From contig OY726578.1 of assembly GCA_963383645.1 (NCBI GenBank), positions 22,736,388-22,800,387 of the forward strand: 64,000 nt of DNA, read 5' to 3'. The translations under genes and the position numbers were made by a program. A model generated the notes under the pieces. It saw nothing but the letters and a program-made list of their open reading frames with translations. It made no database searches and was not told where the DNA came from. Numbering within the stretch: the first letter of the stretch is position 1; each line of letters begins with the position of its first letter. The DNA comes from Muscardinus avellanarius. Its lineage: Eukaryota > Chordata > Mammalia > Rodentia > Gliridae. This document shows positions 37,701 through 42,022 of this stretch, one piece after another.

Positions 37701-40687
37701 GTTTAAGCCACGCGTGGTGGCCCACGCCTGCAATGCCAGCAGCTGAGACAGGAGGATCACAGGTTCGAGGGCAGCCTTGGTGCATTAGAGAGACCCTGTT
37801 TCAAAACAGAAAGGGATAGGGGTATATAGCTCGGAGGTAGCATGCCTGGGTTCAATACCCCAAAAGGGGGTTGGGTTTAAAGCCAGGTGTGGGAGTCTGT
37901 CCTTCAATCGTGGGTGCTCTTCTGAGGCTGCAGAGGCAGCTGGATCTAGTAGGGAGGGACCAGCGTGAAAGCCCAGGCATCTCGCGGGGCAAGAACTGCC
38001 TGCAGACATTTTTGTGCCTCTCAAAAAAAAAAAATCCCTCTCGCTGGCCTTATCTGGCGGTCTTCCTTAGTCCCCCCTGAAGGCCTTTCCGGTTTGTCTG
38101 CTGCCCGCAGGGGCGTCCCAGCTCCCAGACGAGGACCGCAAGGAGCTGGAGCGCCGGCTGAAGGCTCGCGAGGAGCTGCTGCTCCCCCTCTACCACCAGG
38201 TGGCAGTGCAGTTCGCCGACCTCCACGACACCCCGGGCCGGATGCTGGAGAAGGGCGTCATCTCTGTAAGGGCCCCTTGGGACGGCCCGGGCTCGGCCCC
38301 CAGCCCCCCCACACAGAGGAGAGCAGGCTCCGTGTTTGGGACGGGTGGACCTGGGGTGGCACTCCAGAGCAGCTGAATCCCAGCACCGAGGGCGGGAGCT
38401 GGTGAGACGGGTCATTTACATCCACAGAGTCCAAGTGTGGTGGAAGTGCCATGCTAATCTTTGTCTATTTATTTGTTTTTATTTTTTATAGTGCTGGGGA
38501 GTGAACCTGGGGTCTTCTATGTCCAATCTACACCCCCAGCCCGATTTTATTTTTTTATTTATATTTTTTGTGATACTGGGGATGGAACCCAGGGGCATTT
38601 TACCTCTGAGCCATACCCTAGCCCTATTTTTTATTCTCCCTCTCCCCCTCCTTCTCTCCCTCTCTCCCTCTCTCCCTCTCCCTCTGGTACTGGGGTTCCT
38701 GGAAACCCTTCTACCTCTGGGCTCCCAGACCTATCTTTATACTTTTAAATTTGGAAACAGGGTCTCTTAAGCCAGCGTGATCCTCCTGTCTCCGCCTCCC
38801 AAGCTCAGGGATCACAAGCGTGCGCCACCACGCCCGGCTGCTTATTCTTTATTTTGAAACAGGATCTCACTGGGTTCCAAAGGGCCTCACTAAGTAGCTG
38901 AGGCTGGCCGCTAACCACGCTCCTCCAGTCTCAGCTTCCCAAATGCTAAGATTACAAGCATGCCCACCATGCCCGGCTCTGATTTTATTTTGAAACGGGG
39001 GTCTCACTAGGTTGATGAGAGTCTCACTACTTGCTGAGGCTGCCCTCGAACCTGTGATTCCCCTGCGTAGCCTCCTGAGTTCTTGGATGACAAGCATGTG
39101 CTGCTATGCCTGGCTCTGTGTGTGTTTATGACCGTGGTCTGGACCTGGGCAGGATTTGGGAGCCCTCTTACCAGTCAGCACCCCCAAAATTCTGCCCTGA
39201 CTCCCCGCACCCCGCCCCTAAGGCGCGATCCTCCCATCAGTCCCTGCCTGCTAGTCCTCAGCCTTTCCACAAGAGATGTCCCTCACCCATGGAGGACACT
39301 TTCCCACCCGTGGGGGCAGCCTAGAGTCCTGGCAGAGCTCCACCGCCCCGGCTACAGCGTCCCCTCTTGAGATTGGAATGCTCTCTGAGCCTGGCTGCTG
39401 CCGAGCGCCGGCCCGGGGTCCTGCTCTCGGGCAAGGTTGGACCCGTGTGCCCTTTGGGGACTCAGGCCTGGGTTCCCCGCAGGACATCCTGGAGTGGAAG
39501 ACGGCGCGCACCTTCCTGTACTGGCGCCTGCGCCGCCTGCTCCTGGAGGACCAGGTCAAGCAGGAGATCCTGCGGGCCAGCGGGGAGCTGAGCCAGGAGC
39601 ACGTGCGGTCCATGCTGCGCCGCTGGTTTGTGGAGACCGAGGGCGCCGTCAAGGTGGGCCGCGGGGGCCGGGCGGGGAACAGGGTGCGCGGCAGCAGAGC
39701 CCCGGCTGAGGCAGCCCCTGTCCGCAGGCCTACCTGTGGGACAACAACCAGGCGGTGGTGCAGTGGCTGGAGCAGCACTGGCAGGTGGGGGACGGGCTGC
39801 GCTCCGCCATCTGGGACAACATCAAGTACCTGAAGCGGGACTCGGCTTTCAAGACCATCCGCGGGTGAGCGCCCGCCGGCCCCACCCCGGGCTCCCCTCT
39901 GTGCAGACCTGCGAGCAGGGCCTCAAGCGGGGAGACCTGCAGCCAGGGCTGCCACCCAGCATTGAGATTTCACCTCCCACACCCAATATGGTGGCCAGGG
40001 TGAGACCCGGAGCGCGTGTGCCACCAGGAGGAAAAAATGCCGTAGACTCACGATCCCTTTAGGGATCCATGAGGTGGCTTACCAGACTCAAGATCCCTGA
40101 TCCCTGTAGGAATCCATGAGGTGGCTTATCAGACTCGATCCCTGCAGGGATCCATAGGTGTCTTGTCCCACATCACAGCGACAGCCCCACTGGTTGGGGC
40201 ACCAGGAGGCCCGAGGCTGCCGGCTCCCCTCCCTGCCAGCTTCTCCAGAGGTTCCCCCAGTGGCCTGGGTCCCCCGAGGAAGGTCACAGGGCAGGGGTGC
40301 AGGGGACCTCATCAAAGCCATGAAGCTGAGGTCCAAGGATGTGCTTGATCTTGGGGTGCGTCCCACAGCCGGTGGCTGGGAAGGACTGCACCTCGAGGCT
40401 TTCATCCCCCTTGGTTGGCCACCACAGAAAGGGAATCGGGGGCCCTGGTTTCTCACCCACCCAGAAAGAGGTCACAACCTGGTGCCGGGACCCTGGCATC
40501 CAGGGGGAACTGGGCTGGGGCGGGCATGGCCCCAGCCCTCCTCCCCTCCCTCTCTTGCAGGCTGGTACAGGAGAACCCCGAGGTAGCCATGGACTGCCTG
40601 GTGTACCTGAGCCAGCACATCGGCCCGGCAGAGCGGGCCCAGGTGGCCCAACTGCTGTCCACCGTGGAGAGCCCGGCGTCCACCTGA
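1703..40687 (+). CDS. ACACB: Acetyl-CoA carboxylase 2 (beta), C-terminal 25 coding exons, spliced
   Basis: ACC2 carboxylates acetyl-CoA to malonyl-CoA; the product at the mitochondrial outer membrane inhibits CPT1. The 25 exons visible here join in phase into about 1124 residues ending SPAST-stop. Residues 1 to about 360 belong to the non-catalytic central region. From about 360 onward (starting [10 protein letters not shown]) lies the carboxyltransferase domain, N- and C-subdomains. Landmarks are SGARIG (Arg at residue 500), VTCR (Arg 600) and WRGFSGG (Arg 824); from memory the last two correspond to the yeast ACC Arg1731 and Arg1954 that contact the substrate carboxyl group. Biotin carboxylase, BCCP and the mitochondrial anchor lie upstream of the window. 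The paralogue ACACA is excluded by the C-terminus ([13 protein letters not shown]) and by FOXN4 next door. Every junction is GT-AG and no internal stop was found, so the gene looks intact. The interval includes introns. Confidence 0.97.
1900..2132 (+). mobile_element. Old B1-ID ending in (CA)n
   Basis: Diverged copy just after the ACACB exon at 1703; its tail has become a 49-bp CA microsatellite (2084-2132). Confidence 0.8.
2197..2473 (+). mobile_element. B1-ID ending in (CA)n
   Basis: The tail is a 77-bp interrupted CA run (2397-2473), the same outcome as the copy just upstream. Confidence 0.85.
2610..3027 (+). mobile_element. Three SINE units: old B1, B1-ID, ID
   Basis: Old B1 piece 2610-2719, younger B1-ID 2720-2937, then an ID unit 2943-3027 that keeps a more tRNA-like box A (gtttagctgagtggtac). 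Confidence 0.8.
3263..3390 (-). mobile_element. B1-ID with deleted ID part
   Basis: ggtggtaca runs directly into the B1 part; ends cccacgcccggctgg. Confidence 0.85.
3546..4018 (-). mobile_element. SINE inserted into a SINE
   Basis: Outer ID part at 3546-3650 and outer B1 part at 3881-4018 enclose a full copy at 3689-3880; a long T run separates them. Confidence 0.75.
4292..4391 (+). CDS. ACACB: ACACB exon (central region)
   Basis: Acceptor cacccccag, donor gtcagt. Encodes [15 protein letters not shown] through YSEDDSK and ends on a codon boundary. The following intron is only 84 nt, in frame and stop-free. Confidence 0.95.
4476..4583 (+). CDS. ACACB: ACACB exon (central region)
   Basis: Acceptor ctctctcag, donor gtactc. 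Thirty-six whole codons, [10 protein letters not shown] through RTFVQSK. Phase 0 at both ends. Confidence 0.95.
4624..4975 (-). mobile_element. Probable MaLR/MST-type LTR, antisense
   Basis: Reads gttgctgtaacaaaagaccc, then tagctcacagttctggaggc, the antisense 3' end typical of MST/MLT1-like solo LTRs. It is the only large repeat in the intron after 4583. No internal viral sequence is seen. Confidence 0.6.
5330..5935 (+). mobile_element. Three consecutive B1-ID copies
   Basis: 5330-5486 (old, truncated B1), 5515-5745 (young), 5748-5935 (intermediate), all in the sense direction of ACACB. Confidence 0.85.
6213..6426 (-). mobile_element. B1-ID
   Basis: ggcactgggggtggaacc to caccacgcctggc; full length. 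Confidence 0.88.
6455..6716 (-). mobile_element. B1-ID with (GT)n at its tail
   Basis: The 44-bp GT run (6455-6498) sits where the poly(A) tail would be; body 6500-6716. Confidence 0.85.
6718..7018 (-). mobile_element. Old L1 (L1M-type) 3' end fragment, antisense to ACACB
   Basis: The + strand reads like the reverse complement of old mammalian L1 3' regions: tattgagatataattcacc near 6730 and aagtaatattccattgtg near 7000. It ends about 20 nt before the ACACB exon at 7037. Internally deleted. Confidence 0.7.
7037..7093 (+). CDS. ACACB: ACACB small exon (19 codons)
   Basis: Acceptor ttcttgcag, donor gtcagt. Encodes [19 protein letters not shown], phase 0/0. Antisense L1-derived sequence reaches to about 20 nt upstream of this exon. 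Confidence 0.95.
7337..7378 (+). CDS. ACACB: ACACB small exon (14 codons)
   Basis: Acceptor tttgcag, donor gtatgc. Encodes [14 protein letters not shown], phase 0/0. At 42 bp it is the shortest ACACB exon in the window. Confidence 0.95.
7676..7887 (-). mobile_element. B1-ID
   Basis: ggtgctggggatggatccc to ccaccatacccgac; carries a small duplication of ggctggcagg in B1. Confidence 0.85.
7888..8046 (+). mobile_element. Old MER-type repeat, first half
   Basis: taaatacagttttattgaga followed by cagccatgcccatttgag resembles an old mammalian MER repeat; its tail (ttcagtgatccctgctctag) resumes at 8479 after nested SINEs. Family name not certain. Confidence 0.5.
8048..8480 (+). mobile_element. B1-ID nested in B1-ID with target duplication
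   Basis: Outer B1 8048-8158 and outer ID 8405-8458; the inner copy 8171-8386 is flanked by taaaaaatatata at 8159 and about 8386. Confidence 0.88.
8552..8757 (-). mobile_element. Old B1-ID
   Basis: Diverged ID (ggggttgaacccagagacat) and B1 with a gap. Confidence 0.8.
9080..9295 (+). CDS. ACACB: ACACB exon (central region)
   Basis: Acceptor cctgcag, donor gtactg. Seventy-two codons, [16 protein letters not shown] through IRHSDLITK, with the [16 protein letters not shown] segment typical of animal ACCs. Confidence 0.96.
9523..9711 (-). mobile_element. B1-ID
   Basis: ttctggagattgaatccag to caccacgccctgc. Confidence 0.85.
9743..10016 (+). mobile_element. B1-ID with (GAAA)n tail
   Basis: Body 9743-9913, then about 100 bp of GAAA/GGAA repeats replacing the poly(A) tail. 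Confidence 0.87.
10017..10377. other. ACACB intron, unassigned AT-rich
   Basis: Possible old repeat; nothing recognised. Confidence 0.4.
10378..10576 (-). mobile_element. B1-ID
   Basis: Poly(T) start, ggtactggggttcctgg, to caccatgcccggcttc. Confidence 0.9.
10577..11221. other. ACACB intron, unique GC-rich
   Basis: No repeat recognised; GC rises toward the exon at 11222. Confidence 0.5.
11222..11377 (+). CDS. ACACB: ACACB exon (central region)
   Basis: Acceptor tttgacag, donor gtcacg. Fifty-two codons, [15 protein letters not shown] through PTVIMDPSK, phase 0/0. Confidence 0.96.
11937..12035 (+). mobile_element. Free-standing ID element
   Basis: Retains the tRNA/BC1-like core gagcgcttgcctagcatg and ccttgggttccagctcc, with an A-rich tail. 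Closest to a classical rodent ID in this window. Confidence 0.8.
12059..12268 (-). mobile_element. B1-ID
   Basis: ggtactagggattgaaccc to tctgccacgccagc. Confidence 0.85.
12475..12678 (+). CDS. ACACB: ACACB exon (end of central region)
   Basis: Acceptor tgggtcag, donor gtaagt. Sixty-eight codons, [17 protein letters not shown] through [11 protein letters not shown], phase 0/0. Confidence 0.96.
13156..13200. repeat. (AT)n(CA)n microsatellite
   Basis: Thirteen bases of AT then 32 of CA, in an ACACB intron; preceded by TG/TATG-rich sequence from 13075. Confidence 0.95.
13230..13438 (+). mobile_element. Old B1-ID
   Basis: Diverged B1 (cctcgtgtagtggtaaaagc) and ID ending ttcagtccctagtac. Confidence 0.7.
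13617..13641. repeat. (GT)n microsatellite
   Basis: Pure GT run of about 25 bp. Confidence 0.95.
13871..14026 (+). CDS. ACACB: ACACB exon, start of carboxyltransferase domain
   Basis: Acceptor ttgctggcctag, donor gtgagt. Fifty-two codons, [14 protein letters not shown] through [25 protein letters not shown] marks the entry to the CT N-subdomain. Confidence 0.96.
14262..14670 (-). mobile_element. Probable MaLR-type LTR, antisense
   Basis: Contains gtttgctt-acgg start, tccatgtcaggctgg, gtgaccacccaggaac and acaccaatgagatcacagcc in the order seen in antisense MaLR solo LTRs. Diverged; family assignment from pattern only. Confidence 0.5.
14878..15010 (+). mobile_element. B1 monomer without ID
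   Basis: accaggtgtggtagcacaaa, gatcagcctgggcaacac and gactctgtctcaaaa: an Alu-like older B1 distinct from the composite family. Confidence 0.75.
15140..15308 (-). mobile_element. Old B1-ID
   Basis: attgaattcaatagcattt to caccactgcacccag; preceded by a CT-rich run. Confidence 0.78.
15479..15601 (+). CDS. ACACB: ACACB exon, CT N-subdomain
   Basis: Acceptor cctttcacag, donor gtcaga. Forty-one codons, [15 protein letters not shown] through NRLPGGNE, phase 0/0. Confidence 0.96.
15867..16087 (-). mobile_element. B1-ID
   Basis: gatactggggattgaatgc to cgccactgtgcgcggct; ends 92 bp before the ACACB exon at 16180. Confidence 0.83.
16180..16449 (+). CDS. ACACB: ACACB exon, CT N-subdomain with SGARIG
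   Basis: Acceptor tctttccag, donor gtatgt. Ninety codons, [18 protein letters not shown] through [10 protein letters not shown]. It carries GSFGPGED and the strongly conserved AANSGARIG (Arg codon 16378-16380). Confidence 0.96.
16535..16750 (-). repeat. Old interspersed repeat, unnamed family A
   Basis: Contains aaaatccggaaccttttgag, caaatccaaaacactcgtgg and ggggtgttcagcctg; related pieces lie at 20640-21195, 58405-58500 and 59030-59215. Confidence 0.5.
16751..17229. other. ACACB intron, unassigned
   Basis: Unique-looking; CT-rich run at 17175-17230. Confidence 0.4.
17230..17642 (-). mobile_element. B1-ID nested in B1-ID
   Basis: Outer ID 17230-17300 and outer B1 17524-17642; inner copy 17338-17523 is preceded by (ATT)n 17302-17338. 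Confidence 0.8.
17650..18985 (-). mobile_element. L1 3' end and ORF2 C-terminal remnant
   Basis: On the minus strand, 18900-18600 translates into an ORF2-like C-terminal stretch ([29 protein letters not shown]) broken by stops and frame changes; 17650-18590 continues into the 3' end. This is a non-autonomous degraded retrotransposon copy. Confidence 0.85.
18988..19235 (+). mobile_element. B1-ID inserted in L1, with target duplication
   Basis: aaagatgtgtttctt on the left and aaagatctgtttctt on the right (one mismatch) flank the copy, dating it after the L1. Confidence 0.88.
19236..19620 (-). mobile_element. Continuation of the L1 block between SINE insertions
   Basis: Short AT-rich pieces (around 19236-19280 and 19566-19620) resemble antisense L1 internal sequence and carry on from 18985 after the inserted SINE; a CTTT microsatellite and a SINE interrupt them. 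Confidence 0.55.
19281..19565 (-). mobile_element. B1-ID with (CTTT)n tail
   Basis: CCTT/CTTT run 19281-19367, body 19368-19565. Confidence 0.83.
19625..19788 (-). mobile_element. B1-ID with internal B1 deletion
   Basis: ggtgctgggggtggaaccc to tcaccacgcccggct, shorter B1. Confidence 0.83.
19795..20650 (-). mobile_element. L1 ORF1-region remnant
   Basis: The minus strand at 20436-20239 encodes an ORF1p-like stretch ([26 protein letters not shown]) with stop codons on both sides. It is closer to the ORF2 C-terminal part than a full L1 would allow, so ORF2 is largely deleted or two copies are adjacent. Confidence 0.75.
20651..21195 (-). repeat. Family A repeat split by a SINE
   Basis: aaaacctgaaactctttgag at 20648 and ccaagacacttctggtcctg near 21150 are the two ends of family A; the SINE at 20850-21050 separates them. 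Confidence 0.5.
20850..21060 (+). mobile_element. Old B1-ID
   Basis: cgcatggtggctcacactt to tcaatccctaataccacac; interrupts family A repeat. Confidence 0.78.
21265..21501 (+). mobile_element. B1-ID ending in (CA)n
   Basis: Body to about 21464, CA tail 21465-21501. Confidence 0.83.
21817..21914 (+). CDS. ACACB: ACACB exon, CT N-subdomain
   Basis: Acceptor attttccag, donor gtaggc. Encodes [16 protein letters not shown] through IEEGGES and ends with AG of a split Arg codon. The preceding intron (5.4 kb) is the longest between ACACB exons here and holds the largest L1 block. Confidence 0.96.
21915..22483. other. ACACB intron, unassigned
   Basis: No coding or repeat signature recognised. Confidence 0.4.
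22484..22696 (-). mobile_element. B1-ID
   Basis: Poly(T), ggtactggggattaaactc to ccaccatgccccg. Confidence 0.83.
23071..23191 (+). CDS. ACACB: ACACB exon, CT N-subdomain (ENLRGSG motif)
   Basis: Acceptor ttcttgaag (A at -3, so weaker than consensus), donor gtgagt. The first G completes Arg; then [14 protein letters not shown] through [18 protein letters not shown] aligns with the segment that holds the herbicide-determining Ile/Leu site of plant and yeast ACCs. Confidence 0.95.
23408..23782 (-). mobile_element. Two B1 bodies joined by (AT)36
   Basis: ID plus B1 at 23410-23599, a 72-bp pure AT run at 23601-23672, then a second B1 at 23673-23782 without its own ID. Confidence 0.85.
23840..24025 (+). 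mobile_element. Old B1-ID
   Basis: gccaggtggagtggtgcatg to catccccaatacctc. Confidence 0.8.
24036..24345. mobile_element. Head-to-head fused SINEs
   Basis: Minus-strand copy 24036-24231 breaks at gattacaagcgtg and meets the 3' half of a plus-strand copy 24232-24345 (acttaggagaccctg onward). Confidence 0.8.
24708..24872 (-). mobile_element. Old B1-ID
   Basis: ggtattagggatggagctac to ccaccaagctcagc. Confidence 0.75.
24909..25102 (+). mobile_element. Young B1-ID
   Basis: ggccgggcgtggtgggcac to ccagtactac. Confidence 0.88.
25108..25435 (-). mobile_element. Probable MaLR-type LTR, antisense
   Basis: Reads cttatagagaggaaaggt, tttggctcacagttttgg, aagccagagaggaagggg and caagccttccacacatgg, a typical antisense MaLR order. 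Ends about 170 bp before the ACACB exon at 25606. Confidence 0.55.
25606..25716 (+). CDS. ACACB: ACACB exon, CT N-subdomain (VTCR, substrate Arg)
   Basis: Acceptor gtccccacag, donor gtaact. Thirty-seven codons, [18 protein letters not shown] through TGASALNK. The Arg of VTCR (25615-25617) is the likely equivalent of yeast Arg1731 and the Tyr of GAYL that of Tyr1738; the numbering is recalled, not aligned. Confidence 0.96.
25930..26405 (-). mobile_element. SINE nested in SINE
   Basis: Outer ID 25940-26005, inner copy 26066-26265, outer B1 26266-26405; GTAT/ATTT repeats fill 26035-26065. Confidence 0.78.
26406..26995. other. ACACB intron, unique
   Basis: Becomes GC-rich from 26640; no splice-flanked coding segment found before 26996. 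Confidence 0.45.
26996..27139 (+). CDS. ACACB: ACACB exon, end of CT N-subdomain
   Basis: Acceptor gtccacacag, donor gtgcgg. Forty-eight codons, [17 protein letters not shown] through EWLSFMPK, phase 0/0. Contains [14 protein letters not shown], typical of the family. Confidence 0.96.
27350..27537 (+). mobile_element. Young B1-ID
   Basis: gccgggcgtggtgggcacgc to cagtaccacc and poly(A). Confidence 0.9.
27690..27835 (+). mobile_element. MIR fragment
   Basis: gggcctcagtttcctcctct, gacatggggctaataatagc, in the order of the MIR core. Confidence 0.7.
27978..28177 (+). mobile_element. Young B1-ID
   Basis: agccgggcgtggtggcgc to cagtaccacc with a 22-bp poly(A). Confidence 0.9.
28422..28872 (+). mobile_element. 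Young SINE nested in an old SINE
   Basis: Outer B1 28422-28557 and outer ID 28800-28860; inner copy 28558-28800 carries (TA)n and (GTAT)n at 28676-28720 in its linker. Confidence 0.82.
29180..29300 (+). CDS. ACACB: ACACB exon, CT linker
   Basis: Acceptor cttttctag, donor gtaagt. Encodes [18 protein letters not shown] through WMLAGRPHP plus one base. A 26-nt candidate cryptic exon lies 110 nt downstream. Confidence 0.96.
29437..30171. other. ACACB intron, mostly unique
   Basis: Only a CA run at 29719; otherwise nothing recognised. Confidence 0.45.
29719..29740. repeat. (CA)11 microsatellite
   Basis: Pure CA run in the ACACB intron after 29300; not part of a SINE. Confidence 0.95.
30172..31064 (-). 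mobile_element. Cluster of five to six antisense SINEs
   Basis: Bodies at about 30180-30386, 30500-30683, 30730-30921, with an outer ID at 30405-30470 and a B1 part 30922-31064; nested insertions at AT-rich linkers. Confidence 0.8.
31208..31412 (-). mobile_element. B1-ID
   Basis: ggtctggggatggaaccca to caccatgcctggct. Confidence 0.85.
31622..32445 (-). mobile_element. L1 3' end fragments (two, nested or adjacent)
   Basis: 32120-32440 is close in sequence to 17990-18265 (shared ctgggctg...ccattttcctgcaaatga-like segment and gggagtggtat), showing the same L1 subfamily. 31640-31760 looks like a second 3' end with similar cataatgg...gcacacaacgctt text. Confidence 0.75.
32446..32580 (-). mobile_element. 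Third L1 3' end fragment
   Basis: Starts with a poly(T) run at 32441, then sequence of the same L1 3' end type (cgttataattgtacacagca). Lies about 200 bp before the ACACB exon at 32778. Confidence 0.6.
32778..32874 (+). CDS. ACACB: ACACB exon, start of CT C-subdomain
   Basis: Acceptor tgcccgcag, donor gtaacc. Joined to the previous exon it gives [18 protein letters not shown] through VTGRA and AG of a split Arg. The upstream intron holds three L1 3'-end fragments and eight or more SINEs. Confidence 0.96.
32970..33153 (+). mobile_element. Old B1-ID
   Basis: aagccgggggagggggcac to gtagctcagagggagaatg, ID cut short. Confidence 0.78.
33481..33577 (+). CDS. ACACB: ACACB exon, CT C-subdomain
   Basis: Acceptor ccccttccag, donor gtgggg. 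Completes Arg, then [18 protein letters not shown] through NLDSEAK. Confidence 0.96.
34083..34218 (+). CDS. ACACB: ACACB exon, CT C-subdomain with WRGFSGG
   Basis: Acceptor gtgttgcag, donor gtaccg. Encodes [18 protein letters not shown] through [12 protein letters not shown] plus one base. The Arg of WRGFSGG (34194-34196) is the likely equivalent of yeast ACC Arg1954, which recognises the carboxyl group of malonyl-CoA. Confidence 0.97.
34219..35106. other. ACACB intron, unique GC-rich with MIR traces
   Basis: gccgggtgacctctccgaac near 34580 suggests a worn MIR; no other feature. Confidence 0.4.
35107..35284 (+). CDS. ACACB: ACACB exon, CT C-subdomain
   Basis: Acceptor ccctccag, donor gtgggt. 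Encodes (D)[18 protein letters not shown] through EMYADRES and AG of a split Arg. [10 protein letters not shown] is a conserved CT segment. Confidence 0.97.
35461..35660 (+). mobile_element. Truncated B1-ID with GA-rich tail
   Basis: B1 loses its second half; ID ends ttcaatccccaata, then GA/GGAA repeats 35571-35657. Confidence 0.78.
35752..35962 (-). mobile_element. Old B1-ID
   Basis: gcactgaggattgaatcca to cgaccacgcccagct. Confidence 0.8.
36185..36392 (+). mobile_element. B1-ID
   Basis: agctgggcatggtggcacac to ccatcccagacccac; ends 186 bp before the ACACB exon at 36578. Confidence 0.85.
36578..36690 (+). CDS. ACACB: ACACB exon, CT C-subdomain
   Basis: Acceptor tctttttcag, donor gtaagc. 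Encodes [18 protein letters not shown] through YKKLLEQL plus one base. Confidence 0.96.
36783..37215 (+). mobile_element. Two consecutive B1-ID copies
   Basis: 36783-36995 and 37016-37215. Confidence 0.85.
37365..37568 (-). mobile_element. B1-ID
   Basis: gcaatactggggatggaac to caccaccacgcctggtt; opposite to its neighbours. Confidence 0.85.
37705..37868 (+). mobile_element. B1-ID
   Basis: aagccacgcgtggtggccc to ggttcaataccccaaaa, with a shortened B1. Confidence 0.8.
38111..38265 (+). CDS. ACACB: ACACB exon, CT C-terminal part
   Basis: Acceptor tgcccgcag, donor gtaagg. Encodes [17 protein letters not shown] through RMLEKGVIS, including [17 protein letters not shown]. Confidence 0.96.
38478..39118 (-). 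mobile_element. Cluster of antisense SINE pieces
   Basis: ID units at 38488-38545 and 38565-38630, (CCCTCT)n at 38637-38684, a young body 38685-38840, then B1 halves 38841-38977 and 38978-39118: two older copies split by later insertions. Confidence 0.78.
39483..39653 (+). CDS. ACACB: ACACB exon, C-terminal
   Basis: Acceptor ttccccgcag, donor gtgggc. Fifty-seven codons, [18 protein letters not shown] through VETEGAVK. The next intron is only 74 nt, near the lower size limit for mammalian introns. Confidence 0.96.
39728..39864 (+). CDS. ACACB: ACACB exon, C-terminal
   Basis: Acceptor ctgtccgcag, donor gtgagc. Encodes [18 protein letters not shown] through DSAFKTIR and GG of a split Gly codon. 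Confidence 0.96.
40044..40160. repeat. Tandem 40-47-bp repeat with palindromic cores
   Basis: Units begin agactca/agactcg at 40044, 40084 and 40131, each with gatccct...gatcc and (units 1-2) ccatgaggtggctta. The third core GATCCCTGCAGGGATC (40137-40152) is a perfect 16-bp palindrome. Last ACACB intron. Confidence 0.85.
40561..40687 (+). CDS. ACACB: ACACB terminal coding exon and stop
   Basis: Acceptor tctcttgcag. Completes Gly, then [18 protein letters not shown] through [14 protein letters not shown] at 40685-40687. SPAST and the PAERAQ run separate it from ACACA. Confidence 0.97.
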
Positions 40688-40821
40688 GCCCGCGGGGCAC
40701 CGCAGGCGAGCGCGCCCACCTCCCGCCAACCGTGGGCCTTGCTGGGCTTGCTCTTTCAAAGAAACCACAGTCCTGGGCACGTTTATGGGCAGGACGGCGG
40801 GTCTGTGGCGGCGCCTGTCCC

Positions 40822-40827
40822 AATAAA
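40822..40827 (+). terminator. ACACB: ACACB proximal polyadenylation signal AATAAA
   Basis: Canonical hexamer 135 nt after the stop codon (context cccAATAAAggc). Use would give a very short 3' UTR. Confidence 0.6.
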
Positions 40828-41787
40828 GGCTGGGGCGCCTCGCAGAGGGGACGGCCTCCTCTCACCCTTGCGAACTGCCCTTGTCTCTTCAGACGGAACT
40901 TTCGCTCCCTCCCTGAGCTGAATCGAACCAGAAAACCCAGGCTGCTGTTTGCTTTCTTGGGCCTGGAGTGCAGGATCCGGGCATTCTTCAGTTTTTTTAA
41001 TTTTCATTTTTTTTACTCCACGACCAAGCACTCGATGGAATCTTCCTGAGTGTTTCCGCAGAATCAACAGGCCACGGGAAGGAACGAGACTCTAGCCTCG
41101 ACGCCCCATTTTTGTAAAGAGGCTCATTCAGATACTGCCTGGCCGTCCCGGAAAGGGAAGGGGTGTTTTTTTTTTTTAATTTAAGAAAATGAAATGATAA
41201 CCTTACGCGCCCAGTGGTCCCAGTTCAGCTGCTAGGAATGCCCCCTGGCGGGCCGTGCCTGGCGGGCTATAGCCGAGGCTCCCTCTCAGAGGAAGAAAGC
41301 AAAATCATCAGAACCGCCCTGGGCACTTCCCAGGCAGCCAGAGGAGTCTTAGGGTGCACAGGGCCCCCACCCTTCCCCTTTCCTCCCAGGAGGACAGCCC
41401 CGCCCCTCTCCTCGCCTCACGGGGTCACCGCTGCGGTCGCCCCACTGTCCCCTCGGGGGGCCCTTTCAGGGACAGCCACTTCACCTGTCGCCTTGATATC
41501 CACGGTGGGATCGGCACCCAGGGCAGAGCCGTCGGTGCCTGAGGACTGGACCTCGAAGGCCGCGCCCAGCCGCTCAGGGAGGACCCGAGTGTGTCCCCAG
41601 CCCCCGGCTCTGAAGGCTGCCTGCACCCGGGACCCTCCCACCCCCAGTTACAGGGCCTGGGGCAGCTGGCCACTGTGGCAGGCAGCTGGCTCATCTGAGG
41701 ACATAGGACATTGCATCCAGGCCGGTGTGGATGCCACGGAGGCCGTGCGGGAAGCCACCACAAGCCGTGATGCTCGAGGATGTTGGG

Positions 41788-41793
41788 AATAAA
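41788..41793 (+). terminator. ACACB: ACACB internal polyadenylation signal AATAAA
   Basis: Canonical hexamer in the 3' UTR (context ggAATAAAcaaa); downstream sequence is not clearly GT-rich, so use is uncertain. Confidence 0.35.
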
Positions 41794-42016
41794 CAAAAAA
41801 GTGACCATCAGCCAATGACGGCCCTGGCGGATGACGGAGGGGCCGGCAGCGGGGGTGGAAGCCGATCTGCCCGTCGTCCCCCCGGAGGCTGGGGCTGCTG
41901 CCGCTTTGAAACTGAAGGGTCCCTCCAGGTGAGACTCTTGTCTTAGAAGAAAGATGAACCGGTAAATAGCTGCTACCCTGAACGGTGGGCGGACCAGCCT
42001 GCCAGGAGACGCGCAC

Positions 42017-42022
42017 AATAAA
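42017..42022 (+). terminator. ACACB: ACACB distal polyadenylation signal AATAAA
   Basis: Canonical hexamer followed within 30 nt by a TG-rich element (ctctgtggcctctg), the expected layout of a functional poly(A) site. Confidence 0.6.

Noticed and set aside
13871..40687. Assignment to the paralogue ACACA
   Set aside because: C-terminal residues and the FOXN4 neighbour fit ACACB.
1703..40687. ACACB as a processed or broken pseudogene
   Set aside because: Introns are present, all junctions are in phase and no stop or frameshift was found.
40339..41049. Plus-strand frame of 236 codons over the ACACB stop
   Set aside because: Different frame from the ACACB terminal exon, spans intron and 3' UTR.
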